Assembly (NCBI RefSeq): GCF_030269925.1
Contig: NC_085109.1
Span: 6,076,001-6,140,000 of the forward strand
DNA length: 64,000 nucleotides
Reading direction: 5' to 3'
Source of the DNA: Bombyx mori
Lineage: Eukaryota; Arthropoda; Insecta; Lepidoptera; Bombycidae
Program-made: the position numbers and the translations under genes
The notes under the pieces: generated by a model
The model's database searches: none
Seen by the model: only the letters and a program-made list of their open reading frames with translations
Told to the model about the DNA's origin: nothing
In this document: positions 39,139-51,461 of the stretch, one piece after another
How positions within the stretch are numbered: position 1 is the first letter of the stretch
Layout of the letters: each line of letters begins with the position of its first letter

Positions 39139-41219
39139 CCTAATGGCAACTAATATCGTTATTATTAGGTGCTGATATAGGTAAATCCGCATATGACAAA
39201 TTGACTTGTTATCGAAATAATAATAGCACAAATATGGAGTAGGGGAGCTTAAAAAGGTAATAAAAATGCTTATCATCGTATCAGTCATCAATAATATTTA
39301 CAATATCAGATTGCTTGTCTATGTACTCAAGGATTTATGGTCTGATTTTGTTTTTTTTCGCCATAGAATATATTTTGATATGATCCGATCTAGATAGAGA
39401 GAGATGAGCTTCACGGTCCTATTGTATTAGTGGTCGTTTGAGCCCATAAAAATCAGCATGCACGTCACTACTCATTTTGAGGCATGAGGTCATGAAGTCG
39501 TCGTGGCTTAAAGGATAAGACGTCAGTTGCATTCGTGTTGAGCGACGTGTTCAAATCCCAGGCGGGTACCAAATTTTTTAATGAAATGCGTACTCAACAA
39601 ACGTTCACGATTGACTTCCACACTGAAGGAATAGCATCGTGTAATAAAAATGAAAGATAAGCAATAAAAAAAGCCAATTCCGTTGTAGAACGGCTGTATC
39701 ACCATTCAAATCAGACCCCCTGATTGCTTCTCGGAAAAAATATACAGGAACTTCGGTTCGAACTACCCGTACTCACAATACACCCATAATTACTCAAGTA
39801 CATGAATTTACAAAAAACGGCTTGTGTTTGGCAATTAGAGGACGCTTAAAAAAAACAAATATAATTATATAATTGTGGGAAGTTCGGTATTTTTTAAGTT
39901 AGTTAACACAATGGTGCAGAGTTGTTTTAAAAAAGGCGTCAATGTCAGTGATTGATTGAGATTAGGATTGTACCAAATTTTTTTTAATTAATGATTTTGG
40001 TGTTAAAATAAAAATCCACTAGATTTCGGCCTACAGTCCTATGTAAATATTTAGTCAATGGAACTTAGTACATACGATTGCGAAAGATAATTGTATCGAA
40101 AACCTGTCATCACAGTGAGTGGTCTGTTGTCGGAACCAGTGACCGAATGAAATTAATTTTTCCAAAAAAACCGGCACGCACGTAATTGACAGGATGGGTA
40201 CCACGATGGGCTTGTCACTTGTCCTACCCTAAATATATTTTATCGATTTAACATTAAAAAAACACAACAGACAGATTATTATCATTAAGACTTCTAAAAT
40301 ATGTCGAAATATGTATTTCAATATACCAAAAAGCTTAGACCACATCAACGTTCTAATTGTAATTTTTAATTTACTATTAAAAATTTCAATAAATTTTTAA
40401 GTGATCATAGTGTAAAGACAAACTTCTGTATCTTAACTAAAGTTAAGGTGTACTATTTATTTAAAGTCGGTAGTATAGTGTTCAGTATTATAATAATATA
40501 AATAAATTCACATTGTTTACTTGAGAAGGTTCTCAAACTTTTAAACAACTTTAAACTGTTTCTTTTATTGTTTTTGTTTATTTTTATATTTGTATAATTT
40601 AACACATTTTTGTAGACTACAACATTGTAGATCACCACTTTGATAATACCGCTTTGAGATTACCTCTTGAGGTAATGATTTATTTTTTACCACATCACGT
40701 CACATTATGAAGTGTATAAGTGTGCATTTGTTTGAGGGTAAAACCGTTGATAGTTCGAACAAGGACTGCAGTGAAATCGATAAATATATGAGGGCGATGC
40801 GAAGAAGCATAGGGTCGATGCGGAAAACGAACGATTTATTTTAAGGAGGGGCTCGTCTCGATTTATTTTTCATCCGTAAATGAATTGACTTAGTACGTTA
40901 TTCAATTACATAATATAATACATACATTTACAAACCGATAAAGGTAAATAAATACATAATATTATTATATTACGTATGATATATTATTACTCATAAATAA
41001 TATGTTGTTATATTATTATGGTTAAATGTGTTACTCTAATTAACTTAAAGATTTATTCTGTTCTTGTTAGTACTTCAGGGCCCATTATTAACGTAGTATC
41101 GCCAGTTTAGGTAATATTCAGATCGCAGCCACCAACTTAGGACAGTGGTTTCGGAAGCGGCGCATTGACATCAACCACACGAAAAGCACAACCGTCGCCC
41201 GAAATATGTCTTGTTGGAT
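39139..41219. other. AT-rich intergenic stretch with one SINE head
   Basis: Beyond the SINE head at 39496-39655 I recognise nothing. Confidence 0.5.
39496..39655 (+). repeat. Bm1-like SINE, tRNA-like head and start of body
   Basis: CGTCGTGGCTTAAAGGATAA (A-box region) and GTGTTCAAATCCCAGGCGGG (B box) mark the head, and the body stops after CGTGTAATAAAAATGAAAG. It shows that this SINE family is tRNA-derived. Confidence 0.75.
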
Positions 41220-41515
41220 CCCCTGGATACACTTTTGGTGCTTTTAGGATCGATTACAGTCCTCGTCAAACTCGTCGATTATGACGAAGAGTTCGACAAG
41301 CAAAGTAACCCATAGACACAGCCCATTGAGTTTCTCGCCGGATCTTCTCAGTGGGTCGCGATTCCGATCTGGTGGTAGATTCTGCAAAGCACTGCTTTTG
41401 CTAGGGCTAGTGTTAGCAAATTCTCTCAGGTTGAGCACGTGAACTCACGTACCCGTCCGGGTGTAGCTGTAATAGCCTCTTTGGCTATCAGCTAATAGTT
41501 ATGAAAAATAGGTGA
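41220..41515 (+). repeat. Jockey-type LINE 3' tail, diverged
   Basis: GAGTTTCTCGCCGGATCTTC, the CAGTGGGTCGCGATTCCGAT phrase and GGTGGTAGATTCTGCAAAGC match the family. The low end is more diverged than other copies. Confidence 0.6.
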
Positions 41516-42289
41516 TATGAAATGGCTAACAATACCCAAGAATCATTTATGATTCTTATAAAATTTTATGCCGAACCAGGAAAAACGTAAATAGTTGCAG
41601 TGACGTATTTGTATTAAATATTCCTCGATAGAAAGTGGTGGTGACAACCTAATTCCAGGGGCACAGCTGCATCCCGATTTACCGTAAAGTAATTTAGTTG
41701 GTTCTTTAATAAAATTGTTCTCAAAAGTAACTCAATTTCCTCATCGCTATAGGTAGACTACGTCCGATAAATTGAATATTTAATATTTTTTAAATTGTGA
41801 TTTCTGCGAACAGACTAACCGATGGTTTTTAAAAGCTTTTTTTTTTCTCATTCCTTGATTTGCTTGTTTAACGTTTTAAAACCGTCATAATATAAACACA
41901 AAACTCGTTTAACGTTTGTGTCAAACAGAATAATAACTGGGTTTTATTAAAAGTACAATCTAGATAAAATTCCGTTCAAGATTTATCTCAACCACTACTT
42001 TATATTTAGACTTAAGTTGCCTACTAACGTAGGTGATGTTTGTTTTCGTGATTGTCCGAATGAGATTGTGGGTCGTTGCACTTTGTGCAATTACAGTGAG
42101 AGCGCATCGGCTCTTGCTTACTCGAGGTTTGTGTGTCACACGAACCGGACTTGCGGCCACTGGGTTTAGTTAACTAAGCTTTTGAAACTATTCTAGATAT
42201 AGACACGACATATTATAAATATGGGGTCATTTTCATTCCGGAGATGTGTAGCCGAGCTCAGTCGACTTGGTGTTGAAAGATCTCCATCT

Positions 42290-42460
42290 CCTCTTTGCGT
42301 CGATAATCCCCAATACTGAAGGTCGTGGCTTCACCGAACAAATATCTCTTGTACTCTTTTGGGCCAGCTCAGTCTATCCGCAGCTGCGTGGATGACATCG
42401 CAGACTGGCTGAGGTTGGACTGGTTGAGATGCTATCGGAGCCCATAGTATGAAAGTGGAT
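42290..42460 (+). repeat. Dispersed repeat shared with 2085-2310
   Basis: ACTGAAGGTCGTGGCTTCAC and following sequence resemble CTGAGGGTCGTGACCTTTAC at 2106. The match is partial and the class unknown. Confidence 0.35.
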
Positions 42461-42790
42461 ATTTCGGCCACAAGTCGGAAAGCATGACCACTTGGCGGCT
42501 GATATAGGTGAGATGGTGGTAGCTGACCGTGCGGGGGCCTACTGTATGTTCTACAACCAAGAAATCCTGGTCGGCGATTGCAGAAAACTGATAAAACACA
42601 CAGAGAACGCTGCAGCCGATTCTCCGTTGAATCCTTTAATTGCCTTTGACTACACCCACGGAAAGAAAGATGCTGGTGCTGTCAAGGGCTACGTAACATG
42701 AATAGCAAACGTAACTTTCATGATCGTATTAAATGAGACATTACAGAGATAATGCTTCTTGGAAAAAATGTGACAATTTGTAGTGCTGTG

Positions 42791-42962
42791 ACTGACGACC
42801 GGTGGGGCACAAAAGTACTGGAGTGGAGACCTCGTACTGGAAGTCGTAATCGATGACCTGGTTAAAGTGGTTGGCAGGGACTGGATGCGAAAGGCAAAAG
42901 GCAGAAGAGAATGGGGTGCATTCGAGGAGACCTACACTCAGCGTTGGGTGGACACGGATTGA
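42791..42962 (+). pseudogene. LINE reverse-transcriptase C-terminal remnant
   Basis: TDDRWGTKVLEWRPRTGSRN, then after a one-base shift DDLVKVVGRDWMRKAKGRRE and WGAFEETYTQRWVD, then TGA. The WRPRTG ... DD-x-VKV-x-G ... W ... QQW pattern is a post-RT tail common in lepidopteran LINEs. No RT core remains. Confidence 0.6.
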
Positions 42963-42984
42963 AGAAGAGAGAGAGAGAGAGGTG

Positions 42985-44629
42985 CTGTTATGAGTGTAGG
43001 ATCATCTCGTGTTGCACAGAGCCGACACTTACTGTTCTTGTTATCGGTTTGCTTGACGATTCCCTCACAAGCTAGTCGGCATGTTAATAAATAGAGATTC
43101 ATTAAATTTCTATTTTATATTTTCACAGAACACAGACAGAAGAAACACAGAAGTGAATTACAAATAGGGTTGGTGCCTTTAGGTTTTAGGAGTTGATGCG
43201 TTTGCACCCAGTTTATCCAACTTAAATTTTTTTTTTTACTAGAATTGTTGTTCTTATTTCGCACGAGATTTGGGGTTATCATATTGGTCGGATTTCACTA
43301 ATTGCATGATTTTAATTGTCTTGAGTTCGGACGCATTTGCCGTGTTTCTCAAATAACTTTAATGAGGTATATTGGAAAGTACATTGAAATGATGTGAAAC
43401 ACATATTTCGCGGCCGACATCAAAAGTTATGAAGTAGCTATAAAATTTCAAAATGTACTATTTAAGTCCACTTTGCACTGTAAAATATACGATCGTGTAG
43501 ATTGGTTTGTAAAGTGTGCATGATTACTTTAGTGTCGTTTATTTTTGAAAATTAATGCGAACCGAAAAAAAAATACATTATGGATAATCAGCTAAATTTA
43601 CAAGCTTTAAATATAGTAATATAATTATGCTGTTTATTTTAAGAATACTTTAAATTGGCGGTTATTGATATATTGATATATTTTTCATATGTTTCTATGA
43701 TGACCTCCAATCCATTTAAAAACATGCAAATGAATAATAGGAAAAAAAAACTATAAAATAGCAACCTACGCGTTATTTTGATGAACTTAATTGAACTTTT
43801 TTTCTTTTTAAATGTCCTGCGAACTCTCAATTAAATTTAAGATTTGGAAATTGTATGATAATGATAAGATTATTCTAGTTTTGGTTAATTTTTACTCGTA
43901 TTTTGTATGGTAATAAAGCATTCGCTAAAATCTCTTTGCTATTAAATTTATAGGAGAATATTTAAACTCGTATCTCTGACACATCGAAACCTCTTCTTAG
44001 TAGTAAGCTAAAATGGTGAGATGCAGAGTTCATTGAACCAAACCGTACGGTCCTGCTTCACAACCAAATATTATTGGATAGATAACTGTATAGATTTTTT
44101 TATTGCCATCGTAACTAGGTTACGTATCTGAGTCGTGATCAAATGTTTTTTATCTAATTTTAATATGAATCTAGCTTCCGCACATGATTTGGTGGATTTG
44201 CTTAGCTTTTTAGTAGCTTACGAATAAGCTATAAAAGATGATTGGAATCGGAGAGAGAATCACGGCAGGAACAAAGCTAGGAGACAAAAAAAATCGACTC
44301 CAATTAAATATGAGATTAATCATCAATGTGTAGTTGAAGTCATATCGAATATTCATTATGAAGCATAAATGAAAAAGTACTGGTCAAATCTTGGATAAAA
44401 TTTAAATAGGACCACATAAGTAGCAGTAGGTATCTGAATACGCTGTTTTTGGATTAAAAATGCTATATAATTATCTTTCAAGCATCATCTCAGATTGCTC
44501 GTTCAACATGTACATTAATAATATCCTTCTACTGAATCTATCTAGTTAAAAATTTTTGTGTTCGTAAAAATTGAACGGTCAGGTCAAAGTTCCAATTTTA
44601 TCGGAATAACAGCTGTCTCACCCTCTAAA
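42985..44629. other. AT-rich intergenic stretch, nothing recognised
   Basis: No ORF, repeat or RNA gene I can support; a short GA microsatellite lies just before at 42964-42982. Confidence 0.5.
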
Positions 44630-44905
44630 CCAGGGGCTCCCAAACTTATTTTGTCTACTGCCCACTTTGAGAATAAATTATTTTTTAGCGCCCCCATTTT
44701 TTCACCTACCTAAAAACCACTATAGTGAGAGCTCAGTTGGTATTTAAAAGTCCTCCTAGATGACATTAATTATAATCGCCTCCTAAGCCTCTACACGACG
44801 CCCCCATATTTTTTTTGAGTCTTTTACCGCCCCCCTTTAGGCCTGTAGCCCACCCTGTTAGGCCCACAAGGGCCGCTTTGGGAAAGGCTGCTTTAAACCA
44901 ACATA
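44630..44905. repeat. Dispersed repeat R-F, copy 2
   Basis: It matches 22196-22477, including TTTTTAGCGCCCCCATTTTT and AAGTCCTCCTAGATGA. Confidence 0.65.
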
Positions 44906-45344
44906 TGGCTGCTTCACGGCAGGATTAGGCAATCGTTTGTTGGGTGCGTGCTAATAATGCGGCGTACTAAATGTAACAGTAAAGTCAAAATACTATTTGC
45001 TAATTTTTTTATTTACAATGTGGTAACCCTCTCTAAAGTTAACAGTTATAAAGCTCGCATCCGTTTGAAATCGAAGTTAATTTTATTGCAAATTGTAATT
45101 ACAAGTTGTTACTTGACTTTAATGATGGATTATTTAGTTAAAGATTGGTTTGTATTTGAAATTTCAATCATTGATACGTATGTATATATGTGCTTTTTAT
45201 GAGTATGTACAGCTTGTTTCAGAGCTGTCAAATAAATCATTTAAATGCGTATTATTATATTTAAATATAAAAGTTTGTGTAAATAAATTAAATAAATGTA
45301 TGTTCCGATGATTTCGATGATATTTTCAGGAAGACTGTACTGAG

Positions 45345-45490
45345 ACTATTAACTATACTGAGACCTTAGAACTTGTATCTCAAGGTGGGTGGCGCATTGA
45401 CGTGGTAGATGTCTATGGGCTACAGTAGCCTCATAAGACCAGGTGGGCTGTGAGCTCGTCAACCCATCTAAGCAATAAATAAAAAAAAGG
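45345..45490 (+). repeat. Bm1-like SINE 3' end
   Basis: ACTATACTGAGACCTTAGAA through GTGGGCTGTGAGCTCG, with a TAAGCAATAAAT tail. Confidence 0.8.
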
Positions 45491-45699
45491 TTTTCACATT
45501 ACCTACGCCTAATGAATGATGATGAAACAAAAGCCCAATAAAACGTATCTGGTTGACTAGTTCATTTAATAAATGGTTGCCGTATAAATTCGCGTTTAAC
45601 TGTTAATTTATGTGTTTACAGAGCTAAACATAGGTACCTATAGATGTTTTAAATTATCTCAAGAATCTAATGTGTGTGCAATGAAGTAACAGTTGAAAA

Positions 45700-46010
45700 T
45701 GTCATTTCGGATCCTCCCGATCCACTAACGGTACTTTTAGGTACCTCAAGCACCGGTCATTGTTCTCGTCGAAACCGTCGCTTGCGATGAAGGGCTCGAC
45801 GAGTAAATTAACCCTCAAACACAGCCCACTGAGTTTCTCGCTGGATCTTCTTAGTGGGTCGCGTTTCCGATCCGGTGGTAGATTCTGCGAAGCACGGCTC
45901 TTGCTAGGGTTCGTGTTAGCATCGTCGTCCGGTTTGAGACCCGTGAGCTCACCTACATGTTAGGTTGAAGCTGAAATAGCCTTGAGAGGCTATTTCAGCT
46001 TCAACCTAAC
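45700..46010 (+). repeat. Jockey-type LINE 3' tail ending in a snap-back inverted repeat
   Basis: Typical tail phrases (GAGTTTCTCGCTGGATCTTC, GGTGGTAGATTCTGCGAAGC). The last 52 nt form a perfect 24-bp inverted repeat (45959-45982 with 45987-46010), with a 4-nt spacer, followed by T- and A-runs. Confidence 0.7.
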
Positions 46011-47588
46011 TTTTTTTTTACTTTTTTTTTTAGTAGGTAAAAAAAAAGTTGTCAATATTACATGCGACGTGATTGTGTCCTATATTTTTGACTTGTTCGC
46101 GTTGCTAATAGATTGGGCGTTGGTACCTGCCTACGCCGGCCCGCAATGCTTTCTGCCTTCAATACTAAGACAGTTTCACCGATAATACGAACAGTACGAA
46201 ATATGATATTTAATTAGATTGTTTCCTAGTTTCGGAGTGAATGGTCGTAATAACGCGTAATAAAATTTTATTAAATCATATAGGTAACGTTAATTTACAA
46301 TCACGTCTTAATCATCGTGGAAACTATAAAATTGTTATTGCGGGGGGAACTCGTACGTTGGAATATTTCTTTTCAAATAACGTTCTGAATTTTTTTTATA
46401 TACTGTAAGGCAATCCCGAAAAGTAAATAATTTGTTGCTATAACGTAAAATAAATACAAAATCCAAATTGTTGTTGTTGTTGTATTTATTTTATTTTTGT
46501 ATTCTATGTGAAGTATTATTTTTAATGTAATACGTATGATCTGAAGTATCTGATCATACGTATTACAGTAATATCTGAAGTTAGTGAAAAAATAGAAAAA
46601 TAAAAAATGTATGGTATAGGTAAGCAGAGTAGTTGTCGGTTTAGTAATTAAAATATTCGTGAACTTATAACTAAGCTGTGTTAAGTCTAGTCTGGGGTAG
46701 CCTCCCGTTTGTTAAAGATGACAGGCACCGCACCTAAGGTGATTTTATTTAATATATGTACATACATTGCGTCTGGTTCTCATGTGCGGTAATGCCATTA
46801 AAATGTAACGATTTTAGCAAACGGTTTATAAATGCTTAATACAAAAATATTCGGGTTAATAATGTGCTTAATTAGATATCACCAAACATTAAACGAAATG
46901 CAACGTGAAATTCTGGATTATTTTTTTGAGACATTTTAAAACGGACGATCGGATAATAATGCATTTAAAGCTTACGTATTGTAATAAAAACGATATCACT
47001 TATTCGTTCTAGAGAGACTATCACATACACCGCTTAGTTCGACAATCAAAGAACGTACAATGGTCAATAATGCTGCTTTTGTTCATTCAGCGTGATGTAG
47101 GTCAGAAGCCATCAAATAACTGCTCATGACATAAAACAACGTGCAAGTTCAATCAATACTTTGGCATCGCGTGTCCATTACACAGACTACAAGCTTTATT
47201 AGCAGACGGGACACTTAGTTGTTAATTGGTTCTTTGTGCAACGAACGCTTTCAAGTTTCATTAAATGATTTTATTTATCATCTTTATTTGCATTTGTGGA
47301 AATGTATAATATATTCAATTATATACTTAAGGAACAATTTTTTTTTAATATTTTTTAGTTTCTTTATGTTATCAACGTTCTGTTGTAATTTAAAGCGAGT
47401 TTTGTTTTAAGCTTATTTTAAAATCATGTATGACGCACGCGTCTTACGTTACGTCTTTTGTTAAAATGTTTTTCTTTTTTACCTACCTGATTAATTGCTA
47501 GAAGCCTCGAGAGTCTATTCTGAATTCGTCGTATTCAATGGACGAGCTAATGGGTCCAAGCCCGATATAGTTTGCCAACTACTTGCCT
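46011..47588. other. AT-rich intergenic stretch
   Basis: Only a 15-bp perfect inverted repeat (46527-46541 with 46552-46566, 10-nt loop) stands out. It has no GC-rich stem or U-tract, so I do not call it a terminator. Confidence 0.5.
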
Positions 47589-47803
47589 TACCTTAATCCA
47601 TAGACACAGCCCACTGAGTTTCTCGCCGGATCTTCTCAGTGGGTCGCGTTTCCGATCCGGTGGTAGATTCTGCGAAACACTGCTGTTGCTAGGGTCAGTG
47701 TTAGCATCACTCCGGTTTGAGCCCCGTGAGCTCACCTACTAGTTAAGGTTACGCTGAAATAGCCTCTTAAGGCTATCAGCTTAGGTAGGGAAAAAAAACC
47801 TTA
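47589..47803 (+). repeat. Jockey-type LINE 3' tail with A-tail
   Basis: GAGTTTCTCGCCGGATCTTC, the CCGATCCGGTGGTAGATTCT phrase and the stem-like GAAATAGCCTCTTAAGGCTA, then GGTAGGGAAAAAAAA. Confidence 0.7.
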
Positions 47804-47954
47804 GCTTGCCAGTGCTTCTCTGAATCTACCATCGGATCGTAATCGTATGTTGAATTCGGAAAGTTTTCCATTCAACCTTATCTAGTGTGCCTATGATGTA
47901 GGGTATCGTCGAAGAGGATCACGCTTCAAAACTACGATAGCGATAATTTTTGGT

Positions 47955-48161
47955 AATGGCATAAAAAAAGTCGTTTTCTCTGTCCCTATATCCCTAAGTA
48001 TGCTTAAATCTTTAAAACTACGCAACGGATTTTGATGCGGTTTTTTTTAATAGATAGAGTGATTGAAGAGGAAGGTTTGTATGTGTAATAACATCCATTA
48101 TATAGTGGAGAAATCAATAATAAATTACAGTTTCCGAAGCGAAGCGAGGGCGGGTCGCTAG
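47955..48161 (+). mobile_element. Helitron-like element, family H1, diverged 5' end
   Basis: It ends GGGCGGGTCGCTAG followed by T. The 5' end (ATAAAAAAAGTCGTTTTCTC) is degenerate, so the start is approximate. Confidence 0.65.
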
Positions 48162-48575
48162 TTTTTGGTATAAAATAGTACATACATACTCAATGGTAAT
48201 TAGACTGATTTAAGCAGAAGAAGAATATAAGAGATTACGATTTGTTTCAATTTTCCTCGTGAGCTGTGCCCAGTCTTCGAACTCCTAAATCAATGACGGA
48301 GCGTAGGCGCAGCTGGCTTCATCTTTTTTTTTTTTTTTTTTTTTTTTATGATTGAAAGTTTACTGGTGGCCCGAAGGCCTTTCCAGTTTCACCAGGACAG
48401 GTGGGCGAGCAAAGGCTCAGCCAAGAGGGGTGGGATTTGCTAACAACTGCCCGAGCGCCTCCGAAGGAGACCTAACAACTCAAGAGCAATTGTTTCGCGA
48501 ATGAATCTACTACCGGATCGGAATCGCGACCCGCTGAGAAGATCCGGCGAGAAACTCAGCGGGCTGATGCATGGG

Positions 48576-51458
48576 TTAGGTTGCACGTCGACCTCTTTGT
48601 CGAGTTCGACGAGTACGGTTACCGGGGTCCCTAAGCCTGCCCCTAGTATTAGAGCTGAAGGCATCTAATGCAAAGGTTATTGGATCTGATGGATCCGTAA
48701 GGACGTGTCTAGGGCGTCGACGGTGACTGGCTCCTGCATGATCAGGATTCGGGGAGTAGTCAGCGGCGGCAACGATAAGGCGATTATCATGACGCATAGC
48801 CTTATCGAAGTATCGTTCCGACGCTGACTTCATGTATTTCCGAATTGATTCGAGGCCCAGGTCGTCGTGTAGGTCAACGTTCCTCACGAACCACGGAGCC
48901 CCGACAGCTAACCTGCAAAAGCGGGATTGTAGGGATTGGAGGGTGTCTATGTGTGTGCGGGCCGCGTGAGCGAACACCACACTCGCGTAAGTCATGACGG
49001 GCCTTATGCAAGTTTTGTAAAGTGTCACCTTGTTCCGAAGGGACATTTTACTCCGCTTACAGATCATGGGGTAGAGTCTACCGAGAATAAACGCGGCACG
49101 GTCACGGACTGATTTTATATGCGGGCGGAATGTCATCGATGCATCCAGGGTAACGCCCAGGTACTTGACCTTCCTGGCCCAGGGTATGGGTTGTCTAAAG
49201 AGAGTAATCGGGGGTGTGAGATTCCTCCTCCTAATCCGGGAGGAAATCCGTGTGGAGCTTCCCCTCTGAAATAGCACCGCAGTACTTTTCGCTGGGTTGA
49301 TGTCTATGCGCCATTTTCGGAACCACTGTCCTAGGGCTAGGGCTGCGCTCTGAAGCTTCTTCGCGATTAGGGACTTATTTCTACTAGAATAGTAAACAGT
49401 CGTGTCGTCGGCGAATAAAGCTAAATGGGTCGGCGGCGACCGGGGAATATCGTTGACGAATAAGCTAAATAGAAGGGGTGAGAGGACAGAGCCTTGCGGG
49501 ACTCCAGCTGTGAGAGGTCGTGGGGAGGAGCGGGTTCCCTCGACTCGATATCGAAAAGAGCGGTTCGACAAGAAGTCCCGTATGATGAGCACGAGACTAT
49601 CCGGCACGCCCATGTTGAATAGTTTGAAAATCAAACCATTGTGCCAGACTTTGTCGAACGCTTTTGCGACGTCGAAGAAGAGAGCTCCCGTGTATAACGG
49701 TTTTGGTCGATTAAGCCCCACAAGAATGTGCTCCGTGAGGCGGTGCACCTGTTGAACGCATGAGTGATTTGTACGGAATCCGAATTGTTCATCGATGAGA
49801 ATGCCCTTGGATGAGACGAAGTCTCTGAGGCGTTTGTAGAGCAGACGCTCATACAGTTTGCCTAGAGACATGAGGAGGCTAATCGGGCGGTAGCTCGTCG
49901 GATGATTTTTTGGTTTACCGGGTTTATGTATGCCGATAACGTCCGCTTCTTTCCACACCGCGGGAAAGATACAGTTTGCCATAGCGGCATTGAAAATAGA
50001 TGCCAACATCACGATGAGTTGGACGGGTAGAAGTTTAATAACGCGGTTAGATATACCGTCGGAACCGGGAGCCTTGCGAGGACGTAGGTCTTTGATCAAG
50101 TCTTTAACTTCTATCGGGGTGACGGGTGGTAACGCATCCGATGGTGGCAAGGAGGCTCTGCGTTCTACCTCACTGTCTACTAATTCTACATGAACAGGGT
50201 CCACGGATTGAGTGCTGGGCGTACACTGGGTTTGCAATGTATCGGCCAGCAGCTCTGCTTTTTCGTCATCATCGAACGCCGCGAGTCGGCCTGAGGGGCC
50301 TACGAGGGGGGGCATAGTTACTACCGTATCCGATTTGAGAGTACGAGCTAAGCGGTAGTAAGACCTTTGGGAGGGCGCGAGTCCTTCTAAGAAATCAGAC
50401 CATCTGGCATCTCGGACTTCGGCGATGCGAGACTTTACGTCGCGTTGTAGGGCACGCATTCGAATACGATTTTCCGCGGTAGGATACCTGTCGTAGGCGC
50501 GTATCGAGGCGTTCTTAGCTCTAAGGAGTTCCCTAATATCGTCGGACAATTTGAAGCGGTGAAGGAAGTCCTCCGCTACAACTTGTTTCGATGACCTATC
50601 TAATGTCGAGGTGATGTGTGACGTTAAGATGTCTATGGCTTCAGCGGTATCCTGAGGAGACGGGGTAGAGTCCGGGTTAAACGGGAGGGATGGTGGATCA
50701 GATTCAGCCAGGCTGATGCCCAGCGTGTGCCAATCCACCACAGTCCTCGTGACGGGAACGGAGTCGGGAGCGCGACCGAGCTTCATAACGACGGGACGGT
50801 GGTCTGAATCTAACTCTGAAACTACTTCGATCGAGTGTAAGCTCAGAGTTACGTTTTTTAATAATGCTATGTCGAGTATATCCGGGCGATGCGCGATATT
50901 TAGCGGGTAGTGAGTCGGTGTTAGCGGAGCGACGATATCGAAGGCGAGATCATCGACTAACGCGTCAAGCCGCCTGCCATTCGGGGTTGTGGTGTGTGAG
51001 TTCCACCTGATGTGTTTACAATTTAGGTCGCCCGCCAGAATGACAGAGCTCCCCATGCCGAGCAGCGCCTCGATATCACTGCTTAGAACGATCTTATCCG
51101 GTGGAAGATAAACGGACGCGATAACGATCGGCGCGTGTCCCGTCAGTGAGATTCGGCACACTGATGCTTCGATATTAGCGAGCGCGGGAGGATCGAGCGG
51201 GACGCAATGCAGGGCTCTTCTATAGTAAATGACGGTACCACCACCACGAGCAGAGAGCCTGTCGTTCCTGACCATGTTATAGTTCGCGATTTTAGGGTCA
51301 CGGCGCGCGGGCTTAAGTAGGGTCTCCTGCACTAAAAAGATATCAATTTGATGGTCACGCAAAAAGTCAGAAACCTGATCACGTTGATTTGCGAGACCGT
51401 AAGCGTTAAAAAATCCTATCGTTACGGATAGGGGCTTTATTCTACTTATATACGCCAT
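48576..51458 (-). CDS. Jockey-type ORF2: APE endonuclease plus reverse transcriptase
   Basis: The protein has 960 residues, a normal length. The endonuclease is at about 10-235: IGFFNAYGLANQRDQV, LVQETLL (catalytic Glu), ILAGDLNCKHIRWNS, and SDHRPVVMKL. The reverse transcriptase is at about 440-740: PRKAPGSDGISN, YRPISLLMSLGKLYE, EQFGFRTNHSCVQQV, FFDVAKAFDKVWHNGL (motif A), [19 protein letters not shown] and LALFADDTTVYY (motif C). The C-terminal arm is basic and has no RNase H. The ATG lies one codon after the ORF1 stop and in the same frame (TAA TCA ATG). Confidence 0.93.
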   Translation of the reverse strand: MAYISRIKPLSVTIGFFNAYGLANQRDQVSDFLRDHQIDIFLVQETLLKPARRDPKIANYNMVRNDRLSARGGGTVIYYRRALHCVPLDPPALANIEASVCRISLTGHAPIVIASVYLPPDKIVLSSDIEALLGMGSSVILAGDLNCKHIRWNSHTTTPNGRRLDALVDDLAFDIVAPLTPTHYPLNIAHRPDILDIALLKNVTLSLHSIEVVSELDSDHRPVVMKLGRAPDSVPVTRTVVDWHTLGISLAESDPPSLPFNPDSTPSPQDTAEAIDILTSHITSTLDRSSKQVVAEDFLHRFKLSDDIRELLRAKNASIRAYDRYPTAENRIRMRALQRDVKSRIAEVRDARWSDFLEGLAPSQRSYYRLARTLKSDTVVTMPPLVGPSGRLAAFDDDEKAELLADTLQTQCTPSTQSVDPVHVELVDSEVERRASLPPSDALPPVTPIEVKDLIKDLRPRKAPGSDGISNRVIKLLPVQLIVMLASIFNAAMANCIFPAVWKEADVIGIHKPGKPKNHPTSYRPISLLMSLGKLYERLLYKRLRDFVSSKGILIDEQFGFRTNHSCVQQVHRLTEHILVGLNRPKPLYTGALFFDVAKAFDKVWHNGLIFKLFNMGVPDSLVLIIRDFLSNRSFRYRVEGTRSSPRPLTAGVPQGSVLSPLLFSLFVNDIPRSPPTHLALFADDTTVYYSSRNKSLIAKKLQSAALALGQWFRKWRIDINPAKSTAVLFQRGSSTRISSRIRRRNLTPPITLFRQPIPWARKVKYLGVTLDASMTFRPHIKSVRDRAAFILGRLYPMICKRSKMSLRNKVTLYKTCIRPVMTYASVVFAHAARTHIDTLQSLQSRFCRLAVGAPWFVRNVDLHDDLGLESIRKYMKSASERYFDKAMRHDNRLIVAAADYSPNPDHAGASHRRRPRHVLTDPSDPITFALDAFSSNTRGRLRDPGNRTRRTRQRGRRAT

Positions 51459-51461
51459 TGA

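Noticed and set aside
46527..46566. Perfect 15-bp inverted repeat as a terminator
   Set aside because: AT-rich stem, no transcript upstream and no relevance of intrinsic terminators in this genome type.
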